64,000 nucleotides of DNA from Burkholderiales bacterium (GCA_024235735.1 JACKLU010000005.1:116154-180153), one strand, 5' to 3'; counted from the first letter of the stretch, positions 1 to 10,675 are shown. Notes: generated by a model not told the origin, from the letters alone. Program-made: numbers and translations.

Positions 1-2297
1 GACTGACGCGCCGCGGTGGCAAGCCATTCAAGATAATTCGAGCCGTCGGTGTGATAGGGCCGGACTGGATTGAATTCCGACAACGCTTGATCGTCGATCA
101 ATGGGCCCTTCAGCAGGTTGGCGGCCAGCGTGAAGAATTTGTTCAGAATGTCGGGAATTTTGTTGTCTTCCTGCGCCGAGTAACCCAGCTGCGTCAGCAA
201 ATTGAGGCCGCTCTGGGTGTAGGTCATCGATACGATTGCGGCAAAAATCGCGCCGTTGATGCCGGAAGTTTTATAGCGGTTATACAGTTGCTCGGCACTT
301 TCCGCATAACGCTGGTAGAACTCGACCGATGCGGGATGCAGTCCGACAATATCCAGCAGCGCCTGCTGCGGATCGGTTTGCGGTTTGCCCACATAGGCAA
401 CGTTTGGCAGTAAGGCAGTCCAGCGTTCGTCGACTTTTTTGATCAGCTCGTACAGCCGTGACAGAAACAGAAAAGAGCCGGAAATCTGCTGTTCCAGCCG
501 GTCGTCGCTGAAAATCTTGCGATTGATCCATGCCATCCGTGAAAATGGCGTGACCGGAAGAATGCCGTAGGGCTGTTTGCCGATCCGGATCGCTGGCAGC
601 GTTCCGCGGCCAAGTACATAACGGTTGAAATAATTACGCGTGCTGAGGATGGTGTCGTCGCTGAACACCGGTTCCATCATCTGATCCATGAAATAACCCA
701 GTGTCGCCGGCCACAGCGCTTCGTTCATGGCTCTGGCTTCCAGTTGATCGTTGGCGTAATAGTGCGGCGATAATTTCAGGGTGGCCGGATCTATGCCCAG
801 ACTACCGGCCAGCCAGCGGCCATCTTTTCTGTCGCGCCACTCGCCGGGGTCGTCATCGCTGCCATCGGTAGCATACTGGTTAAAATAATGTTCGTAGCTG
901 GCGTCTGCATCGCTGAACCAGGTATAGCCGCTGTCCAGGTCTTCGACGTTATTGGTCGGCGCACCTTGCGGCAACAGGCCGAAGCCTTTGCGGCTGCGTT
1001 GATGGTGCTGTATCAATTGCTCCAGTTGCGCGCGGCTTGTGGCGATATCCGCGCTGAGCCGCACGCCCAGCACAAATAGCCGGTCGAAACCGCGCCGCGC
1101 CTGAATGTCGTCGAGATTGATCCTGAAGCCCATGCCCCGGGCATCGGCTTCGTCAAAATCGGTGGCCCATTTCATTTCGTCGGGAACGATCAGTTCGTCA
1201 TCTTCCAGTCGTAATTGCTGATCTTCCGGCGCATTGGGATTCGGGCCGGCAATGAGCTCCGAAGGCACCGGGCGGCCGATATGGAATAACGTCTGCGCTT
1301 TGCCATTGAAACCCATTACCACGAACCGCTCCGGCAGAAGCGCAACGCGTGCGGGATTGCTCCATGCCTGTAATTGCGTGTCGGCGTTTGCAATCACCGG
1401 CAGTTCCAGAAATTCCACGCGTACCTGGGTAATGGTTTCGGGTTGCGCGGGTTTGACGGTGAGATTCTGCGGCTGATACGCAGCGATAATTTCCTGTGCC
1501 CGTGCTTCGCCGAGCGCATTCTCCAGGGCGGTGTACGCCGCATCCAGCGCCGTGGCGTCGTTATTGGCGCTGAATACCGCCTGCCAGTATTGCTGCACCG
1601 GAGGTTTTTCGGCGGCGGGCAGTGTTTGCTCGGAGGCGATAACCAGAATGTGTTCGCCGCTTGCCTTGACCGGTTCGTCGCCCGGATTCAGCGGCAGAAA
1701 TAGTTGACTGAGCCAATACGCCCGTCCCGCGCCGTGGCTTTTGACCAGCGATTGCCATGCCGCGCGTTTTTCGGCGTCAATGCCGCCGGCTTTCCAGATG
1801 TTGGTCCAGTAAATCCGGGCATTACTCGCTTCTGTTTCCGACGGCAGCGCTTCAAAGGTGTCGATATTGATGTCGTCCGGATACACGCGCACCCATAACT
1901 GATTCCGATCGCCATTGTCCCCGTCGCCGGCAACAGTCTTGAAGCGTGTTTCGATCCGCAGCGGAAATAACAGAATCGGGTGGCTATCGTTCAGTTGGCT
2001 GATATTGCGGGTTGGGTCAGAAAAAGCCTCGAACAGCAATTCCTGATCGATCAGAATCTGCCGGTTCTGCTGGAATTCGGCTTGTCGTTTGGCGGTGTCG
2101 GCGCGCAGCGCTTCCTGTTCACGCAACAGCGTCTGCAACTGTTGCCGGGCTTCATCATCGGAACGGCGGTGCAACGATGCGATACGACGCTCGGTCTTTT
2201 GCAGCTTTTCGCTGGTCGTCAGCCAGCTCTGCCGGCTTTGCTGATGCAGCTGGCGCGCCCGTTCGACCTGTTCCTGCGCTTCTTTAAAGTTTGTCAT
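1..2297 (-). CDS. Very large protein of unknown function, N-terminal coiled coil (C-terminus beyond window)
   Basis: The frame is open from an ATG at 2297 to base 1, giving at least 765 residues; the 3' end is outside the window. The first ~90 residues are rich in Q, E, K and R with regular leucines and should form a coiled coil. Next comes a globular region opening with HPILLFPLRIETRF (about residues 106-119) and LWVRVYPDDINIDTFE, which I recall from large uncharacterised bacterial proteins but cannot name. No signal peptide or membrane segment is seen in the visible part. It is the last visible gene of a five-gene minus-strand operon, starting 50 bp after the gene that ends at 2348. No strong Shine-Dalgarno precedes the ATG, so translation may depend on coupling. 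Function unknown. Confidence 0.85.
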   Translation of the reverse strand, partial: MTNFKEAQEQVERARQLHQQSRQSWLTTSEKLQKTERRIASLHRRSDDEARQQLQTLLREQEALRADTAKRQAEFQQNRQILIDQELLFEAFSDPTRNISQLNDSHPILLFPLRIETRFKTVAGDGDNGDRNQLWVRVYPDDINIDTFEALPSETEASNARIYWTNIWKAGGIDAEKRAAWQSLVKSHGAGRAYWLSQLFLPLNPGDEPVKASGEHILVIASEQTLPAAEKPPVQQYWQAVFSANNDATALDAAYTALENALGEARAQEIIAAYQPQNLTVKPAQPETITQVRVEFLELPVIANADTQLQAWSNPARVALLPERFVVMGFNGKAQTLFHIGRPVPSELIAGPNPNAPEDQQLRLEDDELIVPDEMKWATDFDEADARGMGFRINLDDIQARRGFDRLFVLGVRLSADIATSRAQLEQLIQHHQRSRKGFGLLPQGAPTNNVEDLDSGYTWFSDADASYEHYFNQYATDGSDDDPGEWRDRKDGRWLAGSLGIDPATLKLSPHYYANDQLEARAMNEALWPATLGYFMDQMMEPVFSDDTILSTRNYFNRYVLGRGTLPAIRIGKQPYGILPVTPFSRMAWINRKIFSDDRLEQQISGSFLFLSRLYELIKKVDERWTALLPNVAYVGKPQTDPQQALLDIVGLHPASVEFYQRYAESAEQLYNRYKTSGINGAIFAAIVSMTYTQSGLNLLTQLGYSAQEDNKIPDILNKFFTLAANLLKGPLIDDQALSEFNPVRPYHTDGSNYLEWLATAARQ

Positions 2298-2347
2298 AAG
2301 CCATTTTCTGTCAGTTGAAATTCGACTTTCATGGTTGTTCTGCTCAA

Positions 2348-5300
2348 TCAATCGGGCGGCAGCATCTCGGCAGCGTGCACACCGACGAGTACCGGCGCCT
2401 GGAACAGGATATAAGCCAGCTCCGCGGAATTGATGGTTTGCGTCCAGCTCAGCAAGTGATCTTCTTTCCATTGCACCGCTTTTTCCTGCGCGGTGCCGCC
2501 CGGTTCTGTGCTTGGCAGGCTGCGCGCGGGCGCATTGGCGATATCGATAAAATCCCCGTCGGCCACGCCGGGCACGACATCCGCCCAGGCTAAATCGTTC
2601 CAGATCTGGATCGGGCCTTCGCGGTCGATATCCAGGCCAAAGCGCGGTTCGCCAGGGCGTTCCTTGATGACGAAGAACCAGCCGGGCTCATCGTCGACCT
2701 CGGGATTGCCGCGGGCTTCCTCTTCGGTTAAATCGAAGCCGAAAAAGTAAATATCCGGCTTGACCTGCGCTTCGTAGAGCGGTGTTTTGATCGGCACGCT
2801 GTCATCGAACACCCGTTCGGTTTTTTTGTTGGGTGCCGGATTGGTGTCGCTGAGCGGCTGCCATTTGGCTTTTTGCGCGTAGATGACCGCATTCGGATAT
2901 TTCTTCAGCAATTCGCCGCGAATCACCAATACCAGTTCTTCCTCATTTTCCAGACCCTGTTCGCGATGATCGTGCTCGCCCAGCCTGGAAAATCTGGACC
3001 AGCGATGAATCGGCGGAATGTCTTTCAGTTCCTCGCGGCGCTGTTCGCTGTCTTCGGTCGGGCTCAGAAAACCGCTGACATCCCAGAATTGCCGGAAATA
3101 GGAGCCGCGCTGATCGGTCGGATATTCCCGCCAGAGCAACTCGCGCGCGAATTCATGATTGAGGCCGACCATGTACGATTCGATGAACGGCTGGTTGGTT
3201 TTCAGCAGCGTGATGGTGTTTTGCCCGATGAAGTTCAGATTGGGGACGAACAGTTCGGTCGATTTATCGATCAGCGGCTTGTACATCGGAATATCGAATT
3301 CCGGATACGCCATGGCCTCGACAAATTTCTCTCCGATCAGATTCAGGATGTGCGCTGGCAGCAGGATTTTGTCCAGTGTCCATTTCGGAATGGTGACAGC
3401 GGGATTCAGCCTGACCAGGGTGTCCGTTGCCAGTTGCGCGACGTTTACCGGAATGACTGGCGGAATGACACCGACTTGCAGACCATTCTGCAGCAGCGTG
3501 TAGGAATCCTTCAGCGCTGTTTTAAAGCGGCTCGACTGTGCATTGTCGGTTGCGCCGGGGGTCGCGGGCTGCGGTGGGTTGGCCGGATCCAGTGTCAATA
3601 CGTTAAGCTCAGGCGTTAACACAAAATCACTGCTCGGCGGCATGGCATCCACCGCAGCCGGTGTTTGTCCGTTTTCGGAAACCGAATCGGCTTGATCGCT
3701 GAGCGTGATTAAACGGCGGGCGGTGCGATAGAGCCACAGCAATCCCGCGCCAGCCAGCGCCGCGGCGGCCCATGCGCCGGCGCCAGCGCCGCTGATTGCA
3801 AGTACGATCACCAGTAAAAAAATGAGCACGAGGAATAGATAAGGAATGAAAGGATAGCGTTTGAGCAAATCCAGCAGCCAGGACGGCACATCCCTGGGTT
3901 GCACATCCTGGGAAAGACTATCCAGCGAAGGTAGTGTGGCGGGGATCACATGCGGCGGCGCGGCGGTAACGACGCCGTCGTTCACCCGCGTGATCAGGTT
4001 GTTGGCGTGAATGTGTTCGTCAAAGGAAGAAAGCTTTTGCAGGCGGCCGTTCGGGCGCAGCATGCGCCGCAGCGGCGCGGATGAAAGCGCTGGCGTGACC
4101 GGGCTTTGTTTGATCCGGTGAAAAACCGTTATGCCCTGGCTGATCACACGTTTTTGCACCGGCGCCGTCATGAACAGGATTTTGTCGTGACTGATTTGCT
4201 GCAAAGGCAGCACCTGCTTCTGATACCAGCTGACGGCGGCCATTCTGGCCAGTTGCGCTAGACGGATCTGGCGGTTGGCTTCGAGCACTTCACCGACCTG
4301 GTCCCATGCCGCGTCCATGTATTCTTCCTGGTTGGCGATGATGACGTCGGTACCGAATCCCGCGGCGCTGCGCCAGCGCGGATCAAGGTTGAGTTCGTGC
4401 AGCCAATTGGCATTGTTTGGCGCATTGCTGCCATCCGCTTCTTTCAGAACGCGATTTCTGAGCGCATGCCAGCGGCCGTAAATCGGCGGTGTGATCAGCG
4501 GATCGGGGTCAGCCTGGATTTCGGCAGGCAGGTCGGGATGCTGATTGGCTGTCTCTGCGGCCAGGCGGGCGTAATCATCGGCAAGATTGAGGAATGCCGC
4601 CAGTTCCTGCTGGAAGACATGCGGATACGGCTGATCCCAGTTTTCCCATTTGGCGATTTCCTGTTCCGCTTCCTGACTCAGCGGCGCGAGCAACGCGCCA
4701 CCCAGTTTCAGCACGCCTTCCAGTTCGGGATTCTGAATGCCACTGATATTGGAACCGGGGTTCTGCACGTCGATATCGCGGCGGCCAACGCGGCTGTCCG
4801 CCGGTTTGGGTTCCAGCAGACGTACCAGATATTCGAAATCGCCCTGCGAGCCGGTGCGGAAGAACCAGCGATAATAAACCGGAAATTGCGCCGGTGCCGG
4901 ACGGTTCTCGCCCCATGCCGAGAATGTGGCGTGCGGCGCATCGTCGGGATTCATGCCCAGACCCGCCAGACGGCCGGTTTCAAAGGTCGGGATCAGAAAG
5001 GCGTGGTAGCGTTCGTTGGGCGCCAGTTTACGGGGGCACACGATGCGTGAATAAGCTTCATCGGCATTCTGCGCGAGCAGATTCTGAAACTGTGACAGCA
5101 CGTTGTTGATGTCCGGTGCTTGCGGCGCATCCTGATTGCCGGCGATATTTTTATTCACATGCACATGCGCCCAGGCCCATAATTCCTCAGCCTTGGGAAA
5201 CACCGAATCCAGCGGGTTGGCTTTGATTTCAATAAAAGGTAACGGCTTGCCGGAAATATTGCCGCCGTCGGAGAATTCCGCTTCGGTCAATACGATCAGC

Positions 5301-5662
5301 GTCATCCACGGGCGCAGGCGCGATCCCGAAGGTGCAGCGGGCGTGTAGCGCCACGGGAAATCCTCATCGTAGAATTCGATGTGGCACAGATAGTTCGGCT
5401 CAAAATTGGTGATCCAGTTCAGCGGTTCGGTCTTGATCACCGCGCGCGACTCGATGCCGATGATATCGCCTGGTCCATAGAGCGCGACATTTTTTGCGAC
5501 AGCGGCGGAAACATCACCGCTTTCACCGCTGCTGCCCTTGATCGTTAAATTTACCGCGACGCTGGCGCGCGTCTTGACCGAAGCGTCCAGATCCGCCGAC
5601 TGGATATTGTTAGCGATACCCTGACGCAGCCACGGCAGGAAGGTGTAGGTTCCAATAGCCAT
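2348..5662 (-). CDS. Large protein of unknown function with a central membrane hairpin
   Basis: 1104 residues. The ATG at 5662 overlaps the stop of the upstream gene (TAATG), which indicates translational coupling. The N-terminal half is soluble and contains EDFPWRYTPAAP followed by SRLRPWMTLIVL, a pattern I associate with uncharacterised large proteins. Around residues 590-655 lies a very hydrophobic stretch (PFIPYLFLVLIFLLVIVLA, then an Ala/Gly-rich segment) that looks like two transmembrane helices. The C-terminal ~450 residues are again soluble, rich in charged residues and Trp. There is no N-terminal signal peptide. It is encoded between the DUF6603-like protein and the coiled-coil giant protein, so the three are probably made in fixed proportion. 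Function unknown; a large complex or surface structure is only a guess. Confidence 0.85.
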   Translation of the reverse strand: MAIGTYTFLPWLRQGIANNIQSADLDASVKTRASVAVNLTIKGSSGESGDVSAAVAKNVALYGPGDIIGIESRAVIKTEPLNWITNFEPNYLCHIEFYDEDFPWRYTPAAPSGSRLRPWMTLIVLTEAEFSDGGNISGKPLPFIEIKANPLDSVFPKAEELWAWAHVHVNKNIAGNQDAPQAPDINNVLSQFQNLLAQNADEAYSRIVCPRKLAPNERYHAFLIPTFETGRLAGLGMNPDDAPHATFSAWGENRPAPAQFPVYYRWFFRTGSQGDFEYLVRLLEPKPADSRVGRRDIDVQNPGSNISGIQNPELEGVLKLGGALLAPLSQEAEQEIAKWENWDQPYPHVFQQELAAFLNLADDYARLAAETANQHPDLPAEIQADPDPLITPPIYGRWHALRNRVLKEADGSNAPNNANWLHELNLDPRWRSAAGFGTDVIIANQEEYMDAAWDQVGEVLEANRQIRLAQLARMAAVSWYQKQVLPLQQISHDKILFMTAPVQKRVISQGITVFHRIKQSPVTPALSSAPLRRMLRPNGRLQKLSSFDEHIHANNLITRVNDGVVTAAPPHVIPATLPSLDSLSQDVQPRDVPSWLLDLLKRYPFIPYLFLVLIFLLVIVLAISGAGAGAWAAAALAGAGLLWLYRTARRLITLSDQADSVSENGQTPAAVDAMPPSSDFVLTPELNVLTLDPANPPQPATPGATDNAQSSRFKTALKDSYTLLQNGLQVGVIPPVIPVNVAQLATDTLVRLNPAVTIPKWTLDKILLPAHILNLIGEKFVEAMAYPEFDIPMYKPLIDKSTELFVPNLNFIGQNTITLLKTNQPFIESYMVGLNHEFARELLWREYPTDQRGSYFRQFWDVSGFLSPTEDSEQRREELKDIPPIHRWSRFSRLGEHDHREQGLENEEELVLVIRGELLKKYPNAVIYAQKAKWQPLSDTNPAPNKKTERVFDDSVPIKTPLYEAQVKPDIYFFGFDLTEEEARGNPEVDDEPGWFFVIKERPGEPRFGLDIDREGPIQIWNDLAWADVVPGVADGDFIDIANAPARSLPSTEPGGTAQEKAVQWKEDHLLSWTQTINSAELAYILFQAPVLVGVHAAEMLPPD

Positions 5663-8600
5663 TATGCCGCCTCCTGTAGTGGCGTTGCTTCGGTGCTGGG
5701 GATGACATGTAGACTGTCCTGCAAATCAGGTGATTGGCTTATTTGCCTCCGCAGAAAATCCTGTGCCTGGGCATGCGATGCAAAGTAGGCTTGCTGGCTG
5801 TGCGGACTGTTGTTCATGGTCGAAGCGACCACGTAACCGGCTTCCTTGACAACGACTTTCTGATCAATCGGTGCTTTTTGCGTTTTATAGCTTGCCGAGA
5901 GCACGGATTTCGAGGCGGCGTTACGGCCTAAAAAGTGACTGAAGAACTCAACGCTGATGGCGACAAAGCGGATGAGCAGCGAAACGAAGTTGTTGTCGAT
6001 GATATTTTGTTCATAGCGCACCACCCGTTTAACCGCTGCCGATGATTTCAGCTGCTGATTGCTGACCGACAGTTCGATGCCGGCGTTTTGTTTCTCAAAA
6101 GCAGGCGCGCTCAATTTGCTGGCATCGCTGAGCGTTTTATACTGCGCGGTAGCAAAAGACTCTTTGGTATCCGCTACCTTGGCCAGGGCGGTATCGGTTA
6201 CTTCGACAGTCAGCCGCTTTGCGTCCCTGGGTTTCTGGTTGCCGACTGTGTCGAGATCCAGATCGAGCGGGATCACGCGTTGATTGACGCGCAATACCCC
6301 GATCGGATGCAGAATCAAATCGCTCGTGCTTTCGATCGCGCGCAGCGATACCAGCAATTGACTTGATGCCGGCAGTTCGGCAGTCCAGTTTTCCAGTTTT
6401 TCGAACTCCGCCCGGATGATCGGCATGATGTCGATGGCCGGCAGCGTGGTATTTTCGTCTTCGCCCCAGGTATGACTGAAAGGCACGTCGATATCCCAGA
6501 ATAAAACCGAAATGGATCCCTCGCCCTCGATATGCCACGGTGATGTGCCTTCGAGTTCGCCGCGCATGCGCACGCTGAACAATCCGGCGCCGAAAACTTT
6601 GACATCAAACGAGGCGGAAATGGTGATGATGAAATAAAACGGTGAAAACTGGAACAGCGCATCAAAGCCGACGTGACCGGAAATGTTGAATGCGCTGAGG
6701 CCAAAATAAATTTCCGCCTTGGCGCCGAACTGCACGGTGTTGGAAGTGACTGCAAAATAGCCTTCCACGCCGATGCGGGCGAACGCGGTATTCAGAATAT
6801 TGATCGCAATTCGATTGGGATTGGGAAAAGGCAGCGGGGGCGGTTTAAAGGATGGATGAAAACCGCCGACACTGACCACAAAATTAGCATCGTTGCCCCA
6901 GGCAACCAATAACCCCATATCACCATCGATGGTGAGAAAAATGACACGGGAATCATACAGACTGGCGTAGAACCACAACCGCTGCTTATCCACTTCCAGG
7001 GCGCCGATGAAACTGACCTGGATAATGATCAAGGCGGCATCTTCATCGGGCAATGCCACTTTCAGCACGCCAAGAATGGCGATGTTGCCCGGCGGTATTT
7101 CAACGATAATGCCCAGCGATGCGCTGACCAGCGTTGGTGTGCCCCAGCCCAGTTTGGCCATCGGGCCGATTAGAAACACATCCTGCGCGGGGGGAAAGAA
7201 TTGCCGCAGATCGCTGATGATGCGCGGCGCGTTTTCGATGATATTGTCGGGGAACATCACGCTGTTGATCGAACCGGTGCGCACTCCGGCGGCAATGACT
7301 TCCAGCTCCATGGTGCGGTTCAGACCGATCAATCCGCCAACGGCATTCAAGGTAAAGCCGAAACCCAGCTGGAAAGGGGTGCCGAATTCTGCGCTGACGA
7401 TAATCAGCAGAGAAAAGCCATCGGAGCCATCGGGCATGCGCGTGGTGATCAGGCCGATCGCCTTCACGGTGACGATGCCGCTGAACATGAGTTCTAAAGC
7501 GCCGGCGTATTCCTCTTTGTCAAAATCGAAGTACAGATAGCCGCCGCCTTTGACGATGCCGACATCCAGCGAGAGTCCGACGCCATTGGGCGGTTTGAAG
7601 CCCAGGGTAATATCGATCGGACCGGCATTGCCGCTGCGGTCGTCAACGAGGGAAAAATCAATTTCCAGGCCGATGTTTTCAATGACGGCGGCGAGCGGCC
7701 CGAGCGCGGCCTTGATATCCGATGAAATGGCCGTGGGGAATTTATTGTTTTCGATGCCGACAGAAAAGGTGAGCGCACTGACTTCCACCGGTCCAAGATT
7801 CAGGTGCAGCGGCAGCTGAATCTCCAGGGCGCTGCTGCCGACAAAATAGAGACCATCGCCGGTGTTGTAGCCAAATGCCAGATCGAAATCGGAATCGAGT
7901 TGGATACCGCCGAGAATATCGGTGAGAAAGCCATCACCATCGGCAAATGAAATCGATAATTTGCCGGCGCCGATTTCACCACCAACGCTCAGATCGGCGT
8001 CCGATTGACCGCCGCTGCCCTGGATTCGCCCGCCGAAGTTCACGCCAAATTTGCCGACCTCAAGCCGGCTGCCGTCCGATTCTCCAATCAGCAGGTACGG
8101 TGTGGCTGCTTGCGTGCGATCCGCTGTGACGCTGAGATTCAGTGTGCCGGAAATGGTATCGGCCGGGTTAACGGTATGGAGAGTAAACTGGGCGGGTGGT
8201 TGAATGACCAGCTCGGCGCCGAACGGCAGCGTTGCCTGCAAATCCAGTACGACTTTTAAATCGTCAGCGACAAACTCGATTTTGCCCGGACTGAGATTCT
8301 GCCGGATCGACAGACTGAGTCCGTCGGGATTGAGGTCGGTGCGCGGCCGCAGTTGAAAAATCACCGCTTCCAGAATCGGCGTTGGCGCCGTGTCATCAAA
8401 AAATACCGGTGCTTTCAGATGCAGAAGCAGGCGTTCGAGTCGCTGCAATAAAGTAGCCGCATCGAGATTATTGCCACCCCAGTTGTAGTGCGACTGCAAC
8501 GCCGTTACCGGTGATTGCAGCCATGAGCCCAATTCATCGAAATGGAAGGTGGAAATCGCGAATTCAGGGTTGTTTGGATTGGTTGAACCGACGTTATGGC

Positions 8601-9063
8601 GTTCCCGTTCGAGAATGCCCAGGAGCTCCAGTAATTCATTAACGCCGTTTGCGGCATCCAGTGCACGGACCAGCAGAAAATTGAACAAGCGTTCGGCGAA
8701 ATGGCTGGAAACGTTTGCGGGAATGCTGCCGATACCCTGTACGGTCGCCTGCAGTTGGTCGATTTTTTGAATAGCGGTAATGATTTGACTGATCAACTCG
8801 GTGCTGAGAGAAATGATTTGCCCGATGTCTTCCGCTTCAATGGCTTCCGCCAGATCACCGGCTTTTTGCAGCACGGTCTTGCTACTGGCGATCAGCGCTT
8901 GCATCGGCGAAGCCAGCGATGAAACCTGGCCGCTGTTAAGTGTAATGCCGAGTTCCGCGAAAGTCTTTATGGCGCGTGTGCTGTTGAGTTCGCGCTCCAG
9001 CGGTTCCAGTACATTGGCGATCTGTTGCAGAACGCGCTGCAAGGTATTCACTTCATTTGACAT
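5662..9063 (-). CDS. DUF6603-like large beta-rich protein
   Basis: 1133 residues. I place the start at the ATG at 9063, preceded by GAGGAAA, rather than at an upstream codon deep inside the protease gene; it overlaps the protease stop by 11 bp. The first ~150 residues are helical (coiled-coil-like). The rest is dominated by alternating hydrophobic/polar Gly-rich strands (for example FGFTLNAVGGLIGLNR, GGFHPSFKPPPLPFPNPNR), suggesting a long repetitive beta structure. These motifs resemble the DUF6603 family as I remember it; that assignment was not searched. No signal peptide is visible. Its tight coupling to a trypsin-like protease upstream and a 1104-residue unknown downstream suggests one complex. 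Function unknown; it could be a scaffold, a shell or the substrate of the co-encoded proteases. Confidence 0.8.
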   Translation of the reverse strand: MSNEVNTLQRVLQQIANVLEPLERELNSTRAIKTFAELGITLNSGQVSSLASPMQALIASSKTVLQKAGDLAEAIEAEDIGQIISLSTELISQIITAIQKIDQLQATVQGIGSIPANVSSHFAERLFNFLLVRALDAANGVNELLELLGILERERHNVGSTNPNNPEFAISTFHFDELGSWLQSPVTALQSHYNWGGNNLDAATLLQRLERLLLHLKAPVFFDDTAPTPILEAVIFQLRPRTDLNPDGLSLSIRQNLSPGKIEFVADDLKVVLDLQATLPFGAELVIQPPAQFTLHTVNPADTISGTLNLSVTADRTQAATPYLLIGESDGSRLEVGKFGVNFGGRIQGSGGQSDADLSVGGEIGAGKLSISFADGDGFLTDILGGIQLDSDFDLAFGYNTGDGLYFVGSSALEIQLPLHLNLGPVEVSALTFSVGIENNKFPTAISSDIKAALGPLAAVIENIGLEIDFSLVDDRSGNAGPIDITLGFKPPNGVGLSLDVGIVKGGGYLYFDFDKEEYAGALELMFSGIVTVKAIGLITTRMPDGSDGFSLLIIVSAEFGTPFQLGFGFTLNAVGGLIGLNRTMELEVIAAGVRTGSINSVMFPDNIIENAPRIISDLRQFFPPAQDVFLIGPMAKLGWGTPTLVSASLGIIVEIPPGNIAILGVLKVALPDEDAALIIIQVSFIGALEVDKQRLWFYASLYDSRVIFLTIDGDMGLLVAWGNDANFVVSVGGFHPSFKPPPLPFPNPNRIAINILNTAFARIGVEGYFAVTSNTVQFGAKAEIYFGLSAFNISGHVGFDALFQFSPFYFIITISASFDVKVFGAGLFSVRMRGELEGTSPWHIEGEGSISVLFWDIDVPFSHTWGEDENTTLPAIDIMPIIRAEFEKLENWTAELPASSQLLVSLRAIESTSDLILHPIGVLRVNQRVIPLDLDLDTVGNQKPRDAKRLTVEVTDTALAKVADTKESFATAQYKTLSDASKLSAPAFEKQNAGIELSVSNQQLKSSAAVKRVVRYEQNIIDNNFVSLLIRFVAISVEFFSHFLGRNAASKSVLSASYKTQKAPIDQKVVVKEAGYVVASTMNNSPHSQQAYFASHAQAQDFLRRQISQSPDLQDSLHVIPSTEATPLQEAA

Positions 9064-10609
9064 CGGCGGTTTCCTCACTGATGACGGTGCTTGCGTTGGA
9101 TTCCGTTTCGCCGCGCATATCCTCAAATTGACGGACAAACACATGCAGATTGTCGAAGCTGTTGATAAAGCCCATGACTTCATCCAGGTAGTGTTGAATC
9201 ACCCGCCGCAGTTCCTGACTGCCCTGCTGTGTCAATACCTCGGCCATGCGCCGGATCATTTGATTGCGAGTGACACCTTCCACTTCGAATGGAATCAAAT
9301 GCGCAGGATCGCGCGCATTGTTGACGAAATGCGCCAGAAACGCCGGGCCTTTGCTGCGGTGCCAGGCGACGGTGACCGGTCGCCGGTGATTGACGAGCGC
9401 GATCACTTCCTGCCGGTGATCGAGAATCTGCTGATAGATTTCTGCGCCCTTGCGGGTGTTCAGAAAGCGTTCGCGTACTTCGACAGTATGGTTGATGCCG
9501 CTGAAAATGCCTTCAGCATCGTTCAACGTCTGCCCGGCGGGACCGACCGGCGGGTTGGCGGTGGTGATGGGGGTGATGCTGAGGTATGCCATGATCGGGT
9601 GTATATGGCAAGCGAGCGTTCGTGCCGGATTGGTGCTATCTCCAGCGTACAACAGACCGACTACTTTGTTTTGTGCATTAACGATTGCAGAGCCTGAGTC
9701 ACCTTCGTCAGAGAATTTCATTTCTCCATTGCAATTGGGTTGCGTGGCTTCGATATAGAGAGCACGGCCTCCGCTAGGGTCTATCGCGGCCGTATCGATG
9801 ACCTTGCCCGTTGTTTTGCTGGTTCTTCGTCCGACTTTATAAACCACATAATCGCTGCCGCCCAAATCGCTTTGTGCAACTCGGGCGACATCTTCCAGTT
9901 TACTGTTGCCGCCGATATTCAATCCGCGAATTTCGTTTTTATACGATACGCCGCAATTGGTGTTGCACCAGCTGGAAATACAGATATCTAATTTGGCAAT
10001 GGCACAGTCAAGAAAATAGTCTTGCGCTGTTTCACTAGGGTAAGTGTAAGAATAAGGCCCCTGCTGACCGATGTTATGGATTTTTCCAATTGGATTGCGT
10101 CGGTCTTGTGCGGCGTCAATATTGATAGTTCCTGCACTATCGATAAAGCGCGGTTGATAAATGGTATCGCCATTGCTTGCGCCATTGCTTGCAAGGACGT
10201 GATTGTTCGATAGCAGCACGACGTTTTCCGGTCCGCTGACACCGTTCAACGTGGCAAAACAACCCAATGTTCCAGAGCCGATTTGATTCGAAGCATTGGT
10301 TTTGAAATTGCTAATCGATATACCGCCGATCAGCGGTGAATGTTGATCCAAGTCTTCGCAATGCAACGGTTTGGGTTGAATGACCAATACCACATCAGTG
10401 GGAATTCCCTTATATTCCTTCGGAATGATTTCGGCCGGATTCAGGTCTTCCGCTCTGATTTTTTCCCTGACGTATACGCGAAAAGCAATTTGATCCGTGG
10501 TTTTGCCGCCGACTTCCTTTAAGCCGTAACCAACGCCGATCACGCCGGGAATTTTCTTCAGTTCAATTTCGGCTTCCGCATGTAGTGCAGCCAGTTCTTT
10601 TTGATCCAT
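9053..10609 (-). CDS. Trypsin-like serine protease with extra N- and C-terminal domains
   Basis: 518 residues from the ATG at 10609, which has GGAGGT six bases upstream; a longer frame beginning at 10639 lacks this signal. The chymotrypsin-fold triad is readable: His137 (LLSNNHVL), Asp201 (FLDCAIAKL) and Ser305 (DEGDSGSAIV). An N-terminal ~80-residue domain (IPGVIGVGYGLKEVGGK, then a strand with FRVYVREKI) precedes the protease, as in some bacterial S1-like peptidases. About 150 helical residues follow it. There is no signal peptide, so it is probably cytoplasmic. It is the second gene of the operon, after another trypsin-like protease and before the DUF6603-like protein. Its substrate is unknown; processing of the co-encoded giant proteins is plausible but inferred. 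Confidence 0.88.
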   Translation of the reverse strand: MDQKELAALHAEAEIELKKIPGVIGVGYGLKEVGGKTTDQIAFRVYVREKIRAEDLNPAEIIPKEYKGIPTDVVLVIQPKPLHCEDLDQHSPLIGGISISNFKTNASNQIGSGTLGCFATLNGVSGPENVVLLSNNHVLASNGASNGDTIYQPRFIDSAGTINIDAAQDRRNPIGKIHNIGQQGPYSYTYPSETAQDYFLDCAIAKLDICISSWCNTNCGVSYKNEIRGLNIGGNSKLEDVARVAQSDLGGSDYVVYKVGRRTSKTTGKVIDTAAIDPSGGRALYIEATQPNCNGEMKFSDEGDSGSAIVNAQNKVVGLLYAGDSTNPARTLACHIHPIMAYLSITPITTANPPVGPAGQTLNDAEGIFSGINHTVEVRERFLNTRKGAEIYQQILDHRQEVIALVNHRRPVTVAWHRSKGPAFLAHFVNNARDPAHLIPFEVEGVTRNQMIRRMAEVLTQQGSQELRRVIQHYLDEVMGFINSFDNLHVFVRQFEDMRGETESNASTVISEETADVK

Positions 10610-10675
10610 TACGTGACCTCCATACGCCTGGGGCAACAATAAGTGAGCGGGATGATTTTTTTCCGTTGCATAACG

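Noticed and set aside
2873..3619. Long plus-strand frame inside the 1104-residue gene
   Set aside because: The antisense minus-strand frame is far longer, is coupled to its neighbours and has protein-like domains; this is a composition shadow in G+C-rich DNA.
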